A stretch of 51,063 bases of DNA from an uncultured Desulfuromonadales bacterium (lineage in GTDB: Bacteria; Desulfobacterota; Desulfuromonadia; Desulfuromonadales; Geopsychrobacteraceae). A model generated the notes under the pieces. The model worked only from the letters and a program-made list of their open reading frames with translations, made no database searches and was not told where the DNA came from. Of this stretch, positions 35,703 to 45,091 are shown one piece after another; position 1 is the first letter of the stretch, and every line of letters starts with the position of its first letter. The DNA lies in contig CALZHR010000010.1 in NCBI GenBank assembly GCA_945787335.1, positions 1-51,063 of the forward strand, read 5' to 3'. Position numbers and translations under genes: made by a program.

Positions 35703-37415
35703 TTATCTGATATAGGCATCTGTCACGTAGCGCCGCATCATGACGTGGGTGTTGAAATAGTAGGCATTTTTTCCGATCGCGTTTTTCATCACTTCGATCC
35801 AGCCGTCTCGATCCTTATAGTAAAGCGGAATGATGACCTTCTCCAGCTTCTGGTACATGTCTTCCAGGTCTTCATTGGCGCGCCCGACCTCCTGGTCAAC
35901 TTCCGCGGGAGGCGGGCCGATCGACCAGCCGGTCACTCCTTCGATGTGTCCTTCGATCCACCAGCCATCAAGAACACTGAAGTTCGGCACGCCATTCAGG
36001 GCGGCTTTCATACCGCTGGTCCCGGAGGCCTCCAGGGGGCGCATCGGGTTGTTCAGCCAGACATCGACCCCCGGAATGAAGCGAGAGGCGACATCCATAT
36101 TGTAGTTTTCCAGATAAACCAGATCGATTTTCCCCCGCATCATTTCGACCTGCTGGATAATCCTCTGGATGACCTGCTTGCCGCCTTCATCCTTGGGGTG
36201 GGCCTTGCCGCCGAAGACGAATTGCAGCTTACCTTCGCCGATTTCCAGCAGCCGCTCCATATCGCTGAAAATCAGGTCACCGCGCTTGTAGGTGGCGGCC
36301 CGGCGGGCAAAGCCGATGGTCAGCAGGTCGGGATTCAGCTGTTTGCCGGTCTTTTCTTTGATGTACTGGAAAAACAGCGCTTTTGCCCCACTGTGGGTTT
36401 CCCAGAGCTCTTCATTGGGAATATTGTCGACCCGCACCAGCAGTTCGGGTTCATTGGCCCAGCCGGGCAGGTATTTGTCGAACAGGTTGACGAAGAACGG
36501 GGAACACCAGGTGAAGGGATGGATGCCGTTGGTGATCGCGTGAATTTTGAAGCCGGGAAACAGGTTCTGAGAGACTTCGCCATGCCGCTTGGCAACCCCG
36601 TTGATGAAGTTACTTAAATTCAGCGCCAGTAAAGTCATGTTCAGCTGCTCGCTGCCGCAGAGCTCTTTCAGCAGATCGATCGGCACCTCGGGCGGCATCA
36701 GTTTTTCGACCAGGTCATAGGGGAACCGGTCATGTCCGGCTTCGACCGGTGTGTGGGTGGTAAAGACGCACTGCTCCATAACCTTTTGGGTGTTCCACGA
36801 ACTGCGTTCGTCCCAGGTTTCTTCGAGGGGCAGGCGGGCGCTGTTGAGCAGTTCGATCGTCAAGAGGCTGGCATGTCCTTCGTTCATGTGGTATTTGCGG
36901 ATGGGAAAATTAAGAGTGCGCAGGATGCGGGCACCGCCAAGGCCAAGAACGATTTCCTGTTGCAGGCGCAGCTCCAGGCCACCGCCGTACAGGTGGTGGG
37001 TGATGGTGCGGTCCTCGTCATGATTGCCCGGGATGTCGGTGTCGAGAAAGAGGATCGGCACCTCGCCGCCGGTCGGACTCTTGACGCTGTAGAGCCAGGC
37101 CTGAACTTTGACGTCCCGCTCGCCGATGGTCACCAGAGTTTTGGTCGGCAACAGTTCCATATGTTTTTCCGGTTTCCACTCGGCATCACGTTCTAGTTGC
37201 CAGCCATCGGCCGAAAAGCGCTGTTCGAAATAGCCCTTTCGATGGAGGAGGGTGACGGCAACCATGGGGATTTTCAGGTCGGCGGCACTTTTGATGGTGT
37301 CACCGGCCAGAACGCCCAGGCCGCCGCTATAGGTCGGAATCTCCGCTTTCAGACCGATTTCCATGGAGAAATAGGCGATTCGCTGATCTTGAGTAAAACG
37401 CTTCCAGTTTTCCAT
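35703..37415 (-). CDS. glgP: Alpha-glucan (glycogen/maltodextrin) phosphorylase, short form
   Basis: A 570-residue GT35 phosphorylase that releases glucose 1-phosphate from alpha-1,4-glucans. This is the short type common in Thermotoga, archaea and deltaproteobacteria, not the form of about 800 residues in E. coli. Visible are AYFSMEIGLKAEIPTYSGGLGVLAGD at the N-terminus (pieces IGLKAEIPTYSGGLG), YHMNEGHAS, FTTHTPVEAGHDRF, AITNGIHPFTW and the pyridoxal-phosphate lysine K470 in SGTSGMKAALNG. ATG 37415, eight bases after GGAGG, is preferred to TTG 37418. It stands alone, divergent from exeA. Confidence 0.93.
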   Translation of the reverse strand: MENWKRFTQDQRIAYFSMEIGLKAEIPTYSGGLGVLAGDTIKSAADLKIPMVAVTLLHRKGYFEQRFSADGWQLERDAEWKPEKHMELLPTKTLVTIGERDVKVQAWLYSVKSPTGGEVPILFLDTDIPGNHDEDRTITHHLYGGGLELRLQQEIVLGLGGARILRTLNFPIRKYHMNEGHASLLTIELLNSARLPLEETWDERSSWNTQKVMEQCVFTTHTPVEAGHDRFPYDLVEKLMPPEVPIDLLKELCGSEQLNMTLLALNLSNFINGVAKRHGEVSQNLFPGFKIHAITNGIHPFTWCSPFFVNLFDKYLPGWANEPELLVRVDNIPNEELWETHSGAKALFFQYIKEKTGKQLNPDLLTIGFARRAATYKRGDLIFSDMERLLEIGEGKLQFVFGGKAHPKDEGGKQVIQRIIQQVEMMRGKIDLVYLENYNMDVASRFIPGVDVWLNNPMRPLEASGTSGMKAALNGVPNFSVLDGWWIEGHIEGVTGWSIGPPPAEVDQEVGRANEDLEDMYQKLEKVIIPLYYKDRDGWIEVMKNAIGKNAYYFNTHVMMRRYVTDAYIR

Positions 37416-37576
37416 CAACAGATCCTCCTGTCACAGGCTCTTAAAGTGATTTTAGTCTAACAGACCTCTTCAGATCTGCTAGCAGCTGGACTCTGTCAAT
37501 TAATGCTTGTAAAAGAGCCTGCAGTGTGGAACCTTTTAACTGCAGATCGGAACTGTCTAATATTGGGGATTTTTCT

Positions 37577-39244
37577 ATGTATCTAAAGATGTTCGGCTTC
37601 ACTGAGAAACCATTTCACATTACGCCGAACCCAAAGTTCATTTTTCTGAGCAAGAATCATAAAGAGGCTTTTGCCCATCTCTTGTATGGAATTCAGCAGC
37701 GGGTCGGTTTTCTCTCTCTGACCGGTGAAGTCGGTACCGGGAAGACTACCGTGATGCGGACTTTGCTCGAACAATTGACCGAAGACAGCTATCGCGTTGC
37801 GCTGGTCTTCAACCCCTGTCTGAGCGCCCTGGAGCTGCTGCAGAACATTCATCGGGAATTCGGCATCGACTTCGATCGTCAGGAGTCTAATCTCGTCATC
37901 CTGCTCGAATCTCTGAACCAGTTTCTGTTACGACAGCGCGAAGAAGGCAAGACGGTCGTGCTGGTGATAGACGAAGCGCAGAATCTGGCTCCGGACGTTC
38001 TCGAGCAGCTGAGGCTGCTTTCAAACCTGGAGACCGAGACCGAGAAGCTGATTCAGATGGTTCTGGTTGGGCAGCCGGAACTGGATGAGGTCCTTGAACG
38101 GAATGATCTGCGTCAGCTGAAACAGCGGCTGGCGGTCCGCTATCGCCTGAAGCCGATGGATGAGACCGATACCCTGGACTATATTCAGCATCGGGCCAAG
38201 GTGGCGGGCTGGCAGGCCGGGGAACTGTTCACAAAAAAAGGGTTGCGCAAGGTTTACCACTACAGTTCCGGGGTGCCGAGACTGATCAACCTTCTCTGCG
38301 ACCGCGCATTGCTGGTTGCCTACGGCCAGGATTCCCGCGTCGTGACCGACCGGGCCGTCTCGGCGGCGCAACGGGAATTAACCCAGGAGGCCCCTGCGCG
38401 GCAGTCAAGTCTGTTGCCTGTTGCGTTGCTGGTGGCTTGTTGCGTTGCCGTCGCTCTGGTCGTTTGGTTCGCGATACGCACAGAGCAATTCGAGCCAGCA
38501 CATGCCAGACAGGAAAGTCAGGTTCCGGCAGCGCCGGAAACACCGGAAGCGCCAGTCGCAACGAAGCAGAAGCTTCCCCAAAGGCCCGACCGCGCAGCCG
38601 TGATTGCCCTGCAGCAAGCAGTTGCCGATCTGTCGACCGACCAGACCGCCCTTCGGGCGATCACGGCGACCGCCGAACTCTGGGAACGTCCGGTCGATTC
38701 TTCGGCCGCCAAGGTCCGTACCTCACGGGGGCTTCTTTCCGCGCTTCAGGCCAGCGGGCTCGCCGCGGCGGAGTTTCAGGGTGACGGCGCGGAGCTGTTG
38801 CGGATCGACGCGCCCGCCATCCTCGAATTGGTCCTGCCCAACGTCATGGGAAAGCGCTTTCTGGCGATTGTTGCTACAGAAGGGCAACGCGTTCGGCTTG
38901 AGCCGGCTCTCACCGCAGACGGCTGGGTCGGGCTTCCGGAGCTGGAGCAGATCTGGTTTGGCAAGGCTTTTCTGCCATACGTCAATCCGGCCGGTATTCG
39001 CTTGATTGACAAGCCCGGCCTGAAAAGTTCATCGGTGTCAGCCTTGCAAGAATTGCTCGGCCAGCTCGATGACAGCTTTTCCGGCAGGAGCGGGACCTAC
39101 GATCTGGTGACTATCGAGGCAGTGACGCGCTTTCAGCGGCAGCAGAAGTTGGCGCCAGACGGGCGGGTTGGCGCGCAAACCCTTTTTTGGCTTTACCGTG
39201 AGGCAGGCCAGGCGGCACCTCGCCTGGCTCAAGGAGATCGCTGA
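37577..39244 (+). CDS. ExeA/GspA-like AAA ATPase with peptidoglycan-binding domain
   Basis: A 555-residue inner-membrane protein. The N-terminal AAA domain (1-265) starts with MYLKMFGFTEKPFHITPNP and has Walker A GEVGTGKT (50-57) and Walker B VLVIDEAQ (D133-E134). One membrane segment lies at about 278-300. The periplasmic part ends in a PG_binding_1-type repeat (about 485-545; VTIEAVTRFQRQQKLAPDG). In Aeromonas, ExeA with ExeB helps the type II secretin pass the peptidoglycan. The frame is open from 37526, but ATG 37577, eight bases after GGGGA, matches the family start. No other secretion genes are in the window. Confidence 0.88.
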   Translation: MYLKMFGFTEKPFHITPNPKFIFLSKNHKEAFAHLLYGIQQRVGFLSLTGEVGTGKTTVMRTLLEQLTEDSYRVALVFNPCLSALELLQNIHREFGIDFDRQESNLVILLESLNQFLLRQREEGKTVVLVIDEAQNLAPDVLEQLRLLSNLETETEKLIQMVLVGQPELDEVLERNDLRQLKQRLAVRYRLKPMDETDTLDYIQHRAKVAGWQAGELFTKKGLRKVYHYSSGVPRLINLLCDRALLVAYGQDSRVVTDRAVSAAQRELTQEAPARQSSLLPVALLVACCVAVALVVWFAIRTEQFEPAHARQESQVPAAPETPEAPVATKQKLPQRPDRAAVIALQQAVADLSTDQTALRAITATAELWERPVDSSAAKVRTSRGLLSALQASGLAAAEFQGDGAELLRIDAPAILELVLPNVMGKRFLAIVATEGQRVRLEPALTADGWVGLPELEQIWFGKAFLPYVNPAGIRLIDKPGLKSSSVSALQELLGQLDDSFSGRSGTYDLVTIEAVTRFQRQQKLAPDGRVGAQTLFWLYREAGQAAPRLAQGDR

Positions 39245-39885
39245 TGAGTTCCATCCTGAAGGCGTTACGCAAGCTGGAGTCTGATAAGTCGGCAATGGGG
39301 GAGGGGAGTGTTGATATCGGCCGTGACATCCTCAAGCGGTCTTACCAGGTTCCTGAGGAGCGCCCGCGCGGAGTGATCCTGATCGCTGTCGGTGTTATTA
39401 CAGTCGTTGCCGGCCTTGGGGCCGTCTGGATCTTCGGACTGGACAGCCCGGTTGAAAATCGTCCGCAGGCTGTCCCTCAGGTTGTCGAATCTGTTCCGGT
39501 TGCCGCACCTGAATCAGTGGTGACCTTGGCGCTGCCGGCTACCGATATTCCGCTTCCGAGGTTGAAACAGCCCGCAAGAGTTTCGGGTGTGGGCAATAAG
39601 CAGTCGGTTGCCGGCGCCGAGAGTGCACCGTCGCCGCTCAAGTCAACGGCCAGCCAGCCTGGCGCGTTGCCTGCTGGGATGGTGATTCCTGAGCTGCTGG
39701 TTGAGGAGATCGTTTATCAGGCCGACCCCGGGGCGCGACTGGCCGTGGTCAATGACCTTCCGGTTATGGAAGGAACCATGATTGATAATGTTCAGGTGGT
39801 GGAAATCCTCCCCGACCGTGTGCGCTTCTCTGTGCAGGGAATCCTGTTTGAGAAAACGCGCTCCCAGACAACTGAAGCCCTCTAA
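39244..39885 (+). CDS. GspB/ExeB-like protein
   Basis: A 213-residue inner-membrane protein with a cytoplasmic N-terminus (MSSILKALRKLESDK, the usual GspB opening), one membrane helix (about 42-65), a Pro/Val-rich periplasmic linker, and a C-terminal domain like T2SB (LVEEIVYQADPGARLAVVND, MEGTMIDNVQVVEILPDRVRF). It is the partner of the ExeA-like ATPase, whose stop it overlaps by one base (TGATG). The pair probably inserts or anchors a secretin in the cell wall, for type II secretion or type IV pili encoded elsewhere. Confidence 0.87.
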   Translation: MSSILKALRKLESDKSAMGEGSVDIGRDILKRSYQVPEERPRGVILIAVGVITVVAGLGAVWIFGLDSPVENRPQAVPQVVESVPVAAPESVVTLALPATDIPLPRLKQPARVSGVGNKQSVAGAESAPSPLKSTASQPGALPAGMVIPELLVEEIVYQADPGARLAVVNDLPVMEGTMIDNVQVVEILPDRVRFSVQGILFEKTRSQTTEAL

Positions 39886-40001
39886 TTGTTGGCTTGCAAT
39901 CATTAGATATTGCTTTATTTTTTGGTTGATAATGTCGCTTCCTGCCCTTATACTTTGCATTCGCCTGTCCATGAAGAGTCTGCAGCGATGTGAGATGTGG
40001 C

Positions 40002-43000
40002 ATGAGGATCGATTACCGGTTAAAAGATGCACTGACCTGGCGTTTTGTCGTCGTTGCCTTTCTGCCGTTGCTCATAGTCGGTCTGCTGTTTTTCGATTAT
40101 TTTTACCGTGACACCAAGGCCAGGCGCGATCGTGAAAACCGGTCCCTGGCCGAATCTTTTGCCAGCCAGATCTCCCTGCAACTGCGCGAGCCGAACGTTC
40201 TGCTGCGCGAATTCCCCCTCATCTACTCCCGCCTGTCTGAAAGCCCGGAACTGCTGACTCAGCTGCTGGATGACATCGTTGCTGAAGCGAACGGGCTCGA
40301 TTCGCTTTTTCTGGTCAATCGCCAGGGAGAGGTTTGGGCCGCCGGTCTGCCCGACAATCTGCACCCCTATCGAGAGGCCTTTATCGAAGTGGCCTTGCCG
40401 ATAAAGCCTCTGCTGAAGGCTGCTGAGCGGCTGTCCGGACTTGCCTGGTCAGAGTCATCGATCAACAGCCTGAACGGCGCGAAGTCCCTGGCGATCGCCT
40501 CCAAGGTCGACGACTCTTTCATCGTCGGGTATTTCAATGTCGAGCAGCTGCAGGCTCGATTTCTGGATAAGATCGACACAGAGACCTACCAGCTGTCGCT
40601 GCTCGATAACCAGGGACGGATCATCTTTCAGGTGCCGCCTGAGGCTAACGATAACTCAGCGAGCCTGGCTGCTCTTGAGCTGGTTGGGCAGGCCTTTAAA
40701 GGCGAGGTTGGCCGCGGCAGTTATATGAACGGTAAAACCAGCTTACTGGGGACAGCCGTTCGGGTTTCCTCCTTCAACGGGGTGGTGCTGCTCGGGCAGA
40801 AAGAGGAAGGTCTGATTGCGGCTCTGTGGCGCTTGCGGATCATCTTCATGCTCGGCTTTATACTCTCGGTTTTTTTGGCAGCGGTCTGGTCGCGGGCTCT
40901 GGCCAAACGGATCGTCAGGCCGATATCGCAGCTGGCAGAAAGCGCGAAAAGCTTCGCCGATGGAGATTACCGGCATCCGCTGCCCTATGGCTGCCACAAG
41001 GAGATCGATGACCTGTCCGACAGCTTCCGGCGCATGCGTGAAGCTGTCGATGACCGTGAGCAATTGTTGTGGAAAAATCGTGAGTACTTTTCACGCCTGT
41101 TCAACGGCATCACCGATGCCATTTTTATCGCCGAGCGCCTGCCCGACGGACAGCCCGGACAGTATGTCGAAGTGAATGATGTCGCCTGTAAAATGCTTGG
41201 CTATACTCGCGATGAGTTGACCCGCCTGTCGCCCCTCGAGACCAACCGAACCAGCATTGATGATACCGAGGCCTTTCGAGCAATCCTCGAAGATATCGAA
41301 CTGCATGGGAAAACTCTGTTTAAAACCGAATTCTGCTGCAAAGACGGCAGTTGGATTCCGGTCGAGGTGAGCAGCCAGATTTTCGAACTCGACCGCAAGC
41401 GGGTCTTCTTCTCGGTTGCGCGCGATATCACCCTGCGGGAAAAGTACGAATCCTCCATCCAGACTCTGGTTCGCAGCACTGTCGGCCTGACCGGACAGGC
41501 CTGTCTCGACGAGATCGCCCAGAACCTCTGCGACTGGCTCAACGCAGATGGCGCCAGTATCGGGCTGGTGGACGGTGACAAATTGATGATCCAGTCCTGC
41601 TGTATCGATGGACAGGTGATCACCCCACATTCCCAAGCGATCACAGGAACACCGCATGAAATGATTGTCAACGAGGGCTTCCGGTTTATCCCCGAAGACG
41701 TTGATGAACTGTTCCCTGCGCTTCGAACCTGGAATTTGACCGGCGGCTGTGGATTTATCGGGATTGCCATGCACGATCGGCACGGTGAGGTTCTGGGGGT
41801 TGTCAGTGCCTTTTCGCGTACGCCAATGCGATCCGTTCCCCATGTCGAAGAGCTGTTGTCGGTCATCGCCTCGCGCGCGGCGGCCGAATGCGAACGGATG
41901 CACTATGAGAGGGAGCTCTCCTACAGTGAGGAGATGCTGCGCACTCTGTTCAACTCAACCGCCGAAGCGATTGTCGGGATCGATTTGAACGGGGTCGTCT
42001 CCTTCTGTAACCCCGCCGCCCAGAGAATTCTCGGCTTCGAAGAGGAGGGGCTGGTCGGCAAAGATTTCCACCGGCTTGCTCAGATTGACACCGAGCCCGG
42101 CGAACCGACAGCAGCCTGCCCATTTATCGCCGCAATTCAGCAGGACGAAAAATTTTTTGTTGCCGATGCCGTGTTCATGCATCGCAGCGGAAACCCGCTG
42201 CCCGTCGAGTACTGGGGGCATCCAATGTGTCGCGACGGAGAGCTGGTCGGTGCCGTCATTACCTTCCTCGATATCACGCAACGCCGCACCCTGGAAAAGC
42301 AGCTGCAGCATTCTCAGCGGATGGAAGCGATCGGCACCCTGACCGGCGGGATCGCGCACGATTTCAACAATATTCTGACGGTGATTTCCGGCTATGTCGG
42401 GTTGCTGCAGTCCATGTGTCAAGACAACGAGAAAATTCTGCCGAAAATCGACAAAATCGCTGAGGCGGCCGAGCGCGGGTCCAAGTTGACCCACGGGCTG
42501 CTCGCCTACAGCCGTAAGAAGTCCGGTCCCTCGACGCCGGTCGATCTGAACCGGCTGGTCCTGAAGGTTCAAGACCTTTTCGGCAAGGTGATCGGTGAAC
42601 GGATCAACAAGAACATCACCCTTGCCGATGAACAGCTGGTGGTTCTGGCCGATACCGGACAATTGGAACAGGTGCTGGTTAATTTGGCGACGAATGCCAG
42701 GGATGCCATGCCGGACGGCGGCGTCCTGTCGATCAATACCTCGCGCACGGTGATCGACAAGTCGTTCTGCCGCCAGCACGGCTATGGAGAGCCGGGCAAT
42801 TATGCATTGATAACTGTTGAAGACTGCGGTGCGGGCATGTCGAAAGATGTGTTGCAGAAAATTTTCGACCCCTTCTACACCACCAAGGACACCGGCAAGG
42901 GGACCGGTCTGGGGCTGGCGATCGCCTGGGGGATTATCAAACAGCACAAGGGCTACATTCTGGTCGACAGCGAGCCAGGGCAGGGAAGCAGATTCAGCAT

Positions 43001-43454
43001 CTACCTGCCCTTGTCGAATAAGTTGGCCATCCAGCAGGTTACGGTCCGTAATCATCAATTGCCCGGCGGCACAGAGACCATTCTGCTGGTGGAAGACGAT
43101 CAGCTGGTACGCGAATCGACCTACAGTATTTTGACCGCGGTCGGCTATCAAGTCATCACCAGCGACTGCGCTGAAACTGCGCTGGAGAGCTTGCAGCGGG
43201 AGGGGCACCGGCTGTCCCTGATTCTCTCCGATGTCGTCATGCCCGGCATGAAAGGCACCGAGTTCTATAGTGAAATTCGTAAAATGACAAACGTTCCCGT
43301 CATCTTTATCAGCGGTTACACCTTCGATGCTCTGCGCGAACAGGGTTTGGTCGGTGAAGATGCGCTGCTGCTCAACAAACCGATTCAACCGGTTGACCTG
43401 TTGACGCGGATCCGCGAAACTCTGGATCGCCTGCCTGCCGCCGCCATCGCCTGA
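40002..43454 (+). CDS. Hybrid sensor histidine kinase (Cache–HAMP–PAS–GAF–PAS–HK–REC)
   Basis: A 1150-residue membrane kinase. Membrane segments at about 17-38 and 275-298 flank a periplasmic Cache-like sensor. Next come HAMP (about 299-352), PAS (about 365-490), GAF (about 495-640) and a second PAS (about 645-765). The HisKA H box has H786 in GGIAHDFNN, the ATPase has LVNLATNARDAMPDGG and GKGTGLGLAIAWG, and a receiver (about 1030-1145) has D1077 in LSDVVMPG and the KPIQP lysine motif. It resembles kinases paired with NtrC-like or orphan regulators. ATG 40002 is preferred to GTG 39990. No response regulator is adjacent. Its ligand is unknown. Confidence 0.9.
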   Translation: MRIDYRLKDALTWRFVVVAFLPLLIVGLLFFDYFYRDTKARRDRENRSLAESFASQISLQLREPNVLLREFPLIYSRLSESPELLTQLLDDIVAEANGLDSLFLVNRQGEVWAAGLPDNLHPYREAFIEVALPIKPLLKAAERLSGLAWSESSINSLNGAKSLAIASKVDDSFIVGYFNVEQLQARFLDKIDTETYQLSLLDNQGRIIFQVPPEANDNSASLAALELVGQAFKGEVGRGSYMNGKTSLLGTAVRVSSFNGVVLLGQKEEGLIAALWRLRIIFMLGFILSVFLAAVWSRALAKRIVRPISQLAESAKSFADGDYRHPLPYGCHKEIDDLSDSFRRMREAVDDREQLLWKNREYFSRLFNGITDAIFIAERLPDGQPGQYVEVNDVACKMLGYTRDELTRLSPLETNRTSIDDTEAFRAILEDIELHGKTLFKTEFCCKDGSWIPVEVSSQIFELDRKRVFFSVARDITLREKYESSIQTLVRSTVGLTGQACLDEIAQNLCDWLNADGASIGLVDGDKLMIQSCCIDGQVITPHSQAITGTPHEMIVNEGFRFIPEDVDELFPALRTWNLTGGCGFIGIAMHDRHGEVLGVVSAFSRTPMRSVPHVEELLSVIASRAAAECERMHYERELSYSEEMLRTLFNSTAEAIVGIDLNGVVSFCNPAAQRILGFEEEGLVGKDFHRLAQIDTEPGEPTAACPFIAAIQQDEKFFVADAVFMHRSGNPLPVEYWGHPMCRDGELVGAVITFLDITQRRTLEKQLQHSQRMEAIGTLTGGIAHDFNNILTVISGYVGLLQSMCQDNEKILPKIDKIAEAAERGSKLTHGLLAYSRKKSGPSTPVDLNRLVLKVQDLFGKVIGERINKNITLADEQLVVLADTGQLEQVLVNLATNARDAMPDGGVLSINTSRTVIDKSFCRQHGYGEPGNYALITVEDCGAGMSKDVLQKIFDPFYTTKDTGKGTGLGLAIAWGIIKQHKGYILVDSEPGQGSRFSIYLPLSNKLAIQQVTVRNHQLPGGTETILLVEDDQLVRESTYSILTAVGYQVITSDCAETALESLQREGHRLSLILSDVVMPGMKGTEFYSEIRKMTNVPVIFISGYTFDALREQGLVGEDALLLNKPIQPVDLLTRIRETLDRLPAAAIA

Positions 43455-43475
43455 GTCGGCGGCAACCGCCCGTGC

Positions 43476-43513
43476 TGCAGAATATTCTGCAACGCGCTGT
43501 TGGATATTCTGCA
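43476..43513 (+). promoter_or_regulatory. Tandem palindromic operator upstream of metal/thiol cluster
   Basis: A perfect 16-base palindrome, TGCAGAATATTCTGCA (43476-43491), is followed by a second site (43498-43513) whose right half is identical and left half degenerate. The repeated ATATTCTGCAA is spaced exactly 22 bases, two helical turns. This looks like two same-face binding sites for a dimeric regulator. It lies just after the kinase gene and 118 bases before the cluster start. Confidence 0.6.
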
Positions 43514-43631
43514 ATCTTGTTCTCTTCAGCATCCCCTTTTAAGTAAAATCAGCTGCTTCTGCCACCGACTCAGTTGGCATGATCCATGAAAATCTAACAG
43601 GAAATTTTCTCTATAAAACATGAGGTTGTTG

Positions 43632-44504
43632 ATGAAAAGAAAAGGTCTGTTCGTTTCCGCCGGTCTGCTTATCGCCGCCGTTGTTGCCGGGGTGGCTTTT
43701 TTCTCGACCAACTCTAACGCCGACTCCGATCTCGCCCTGGCAGAGCTGAACGTGAAGAAAATGACCTGCGGTTCCTGCGTGGCAACGATCACCGAGGCCG
43801 TCGAGAAGATCGATGGTGTCCGTTCGGTCGATGTCAGCGTCACCACTGGGCGCAGTCAGATCACTTTTGATCCGGGCAAAACCGACTCGGCGAATATCGC
43901 CCAGGTGATTACGGCGGCCGGCTATCCCGCTTCGGTTCTGCGCCAACTCACGGCACAGCAATATCAATCGCTGCAAGCCGAGCAAGCACAGCTGGCGGAA
44001 ATCTATGTGGCCAAGGTCGGTGATCAGCTGGTGGCGCGGGACGATTTCAATCAGGTCGTCGAGCAGCGGCTGCGCACCGCCGGCCTCTCCGCGCGGCCTG
44101 AAGCTCCGTCGCAGGTCATCAGCCAGGCCTGGCAGGGGTTGATGCAGCGTAAGCTGATGCTGGCCGATGCCGAACGCAACCTGGTTGTCGTGCAGGATTA
44201 CGAAGTCGATCTGCAGATCAAACAATTGCGACAGAAAAAGCCGAACCTGGATGCCTACATTCAGAACAGTTACGGATCTGAAGAGTTGTTTTTCCAGCAG
44301 ACCAAGGAAGATATGATTATCAATCGCAACATCGAGGAGCACGTGCTGGTCGATGTAAAGCAGCCAAGTCAGCGTCAGGTCCGTTTCAATCAGTGGTTCC
44401 AGAACCTGGTCGGGTCGGCACCGGTCGTCATCTATGATGCCGGCCTCAAACAGACCCTCGGCGGTGCTGGCGGTAGCGGCTGCGGTGGCGGTTGTTGCGG
44501 TTAG
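43632..44504 (+). CDS. Exported HMA–SurA-like fusion with Cys-rich tail
   Basis: A 290-residue exported or membrane-anchored protein. After an N-terminal hydrophobic segment (about 5-25) comes a heavy-metal-associated (HMA) domain (about 38-105) with the ligand motif MTCGSC (C46, C49). Residues about 115-235 resemble the helical N-domain of SurA/PpiD-type periplasmic chaperones. The C-terminus is Gly/Cys-rich and ends GCGGGCCG. I know of no named family with this order. ATG 43632 has GAGG six bases upstream; ATG 43620 lacks a well-placed site. First gene of the cluster; probably delivers metal or assists folding of a metalloprotein. Confidence 0.75.
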   Translation: MKRKGLFVSAGLLIAAVVAGVAFFSTNSNADSDLALAELNVKKMTCGSCVATITEAVEKIDGVRSVDVSVTTGRSQITFDPGKTDSANIAQVITAAGYPASVLRQLTAQQYQSLQAEQAQLAEIYVAKVGDQLVARDDFNQVVEQRLRTAGLSARPEAPSQVISQAWQGLMQRKLMLADAERNLVVVQDYEVDLQIKQLRQKKPNLDAYIQNSYGSEELFFQQTKEDMIINRNIEEHVLVDVKQPSQRQVRFNQWFQNLVGSAPVVIYDAGLKQTLGGAGGSGCGGGCCG

Positions 44505-44553
44505 TTCAGATTGATAATTCAGCTATCACCCAAAAAACACAGGGAGTTAAGGC

Positions 44554-45072
44554 ATGAGTAAGGAACGTCAGGATAAGAAAGAGCAGTTCACCAACTCCGA
44601 CAAGAAGGGCGGTATGGGCAAGATCGTCGCCCTGCTGGCCGTGGTTGTCGCGGTTGCAGCGGTTGCCGGTTTTCTGGTGATGGGACAGGGAGCGACCGAC
44701 AGCCAGGCTTCGGTCCAGCTGCAGAACGGTGAGGTGCGCATCCCTCTGGCGCAGGTCGAAGACGGTCAGGCCCATTTCTTCAACATCGCGACCAGCAAGG
44801 GGGAAATCAAATTCTTCGTTGTGAAAAGCGTCGACGGCGTGATGCGGGCCGCATTCGATACCTGCGATGTCTGCTACAAGGCGAAGAAGGGTTACCGGCA
44901 GGAAGGCGACCAGATGGTCTGCAACAACTGCAATATGAGATTCCACACCGACATGATCAATGAGGTCAAAGGTGGCTGCAATCCGGCACCGCTGATGCGG
45001 CGGATCGAAGGCAGTCAACTGGTCATCAATGAACGCGACCTGCTCTCCGGCGCCTGGTATTTCGGCGGCTGA
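44554..45072 (+). CDS. DUF2318 membrane-anchored Cys protein
   Basis: A 172-residue DUF2318 protein (annotated elsewhere as Fe-S-membrane-like). It has a charged cytoplasmic N-terminus, a membrane anchor (about 22-44) and a periplasmic domain. Cysteines lie in DTCDVCYKAKKGY (C104, C107), VCNNCNMRFH (C123, C126) and GGCNPAPL (C142), all hallmarks of the family. Homologues belong to P19/FetMP-type iron-uptake clusters with FtsX-like permeases. AGGGAG precedes the ATG. Second gene of the cluster, 49 bases after the HMA fusion. Confidence 0.9.
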   Translation: MSKERQDKKEQFTNSDKKGGMGKIVALLAVVVAVAAVAGFLVMGQGATDSQASVQLQNGEVRIPLAQVEDGQAHFFNIATSKGEIKFFVVKSVDGVMRAAFDTCDVCYKAKKGYRQEGDQMVCNNCNMRFHTDMINEVKGGCNPAPLMRRIEGSQLVINERDLLSGAWYFGG

Positions 45073-45091
45073 GATTAAGGACTGAATTCCG

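Noticed and set aside
41955-43532. Minus-strand open frame of 525 codons opposite the hybrid kinase
   Set aside because: Antisense to well-conserved kinase motifs, no family resemblance, no ribosome site.
43573-43591. Possible sigma-54 promoter (TTGGCATG then ATGA) before the metal/thiol cluster
   Set aside because: The GG is followed ten bases later by GA instead of the required GC, so the -12 element is missing.
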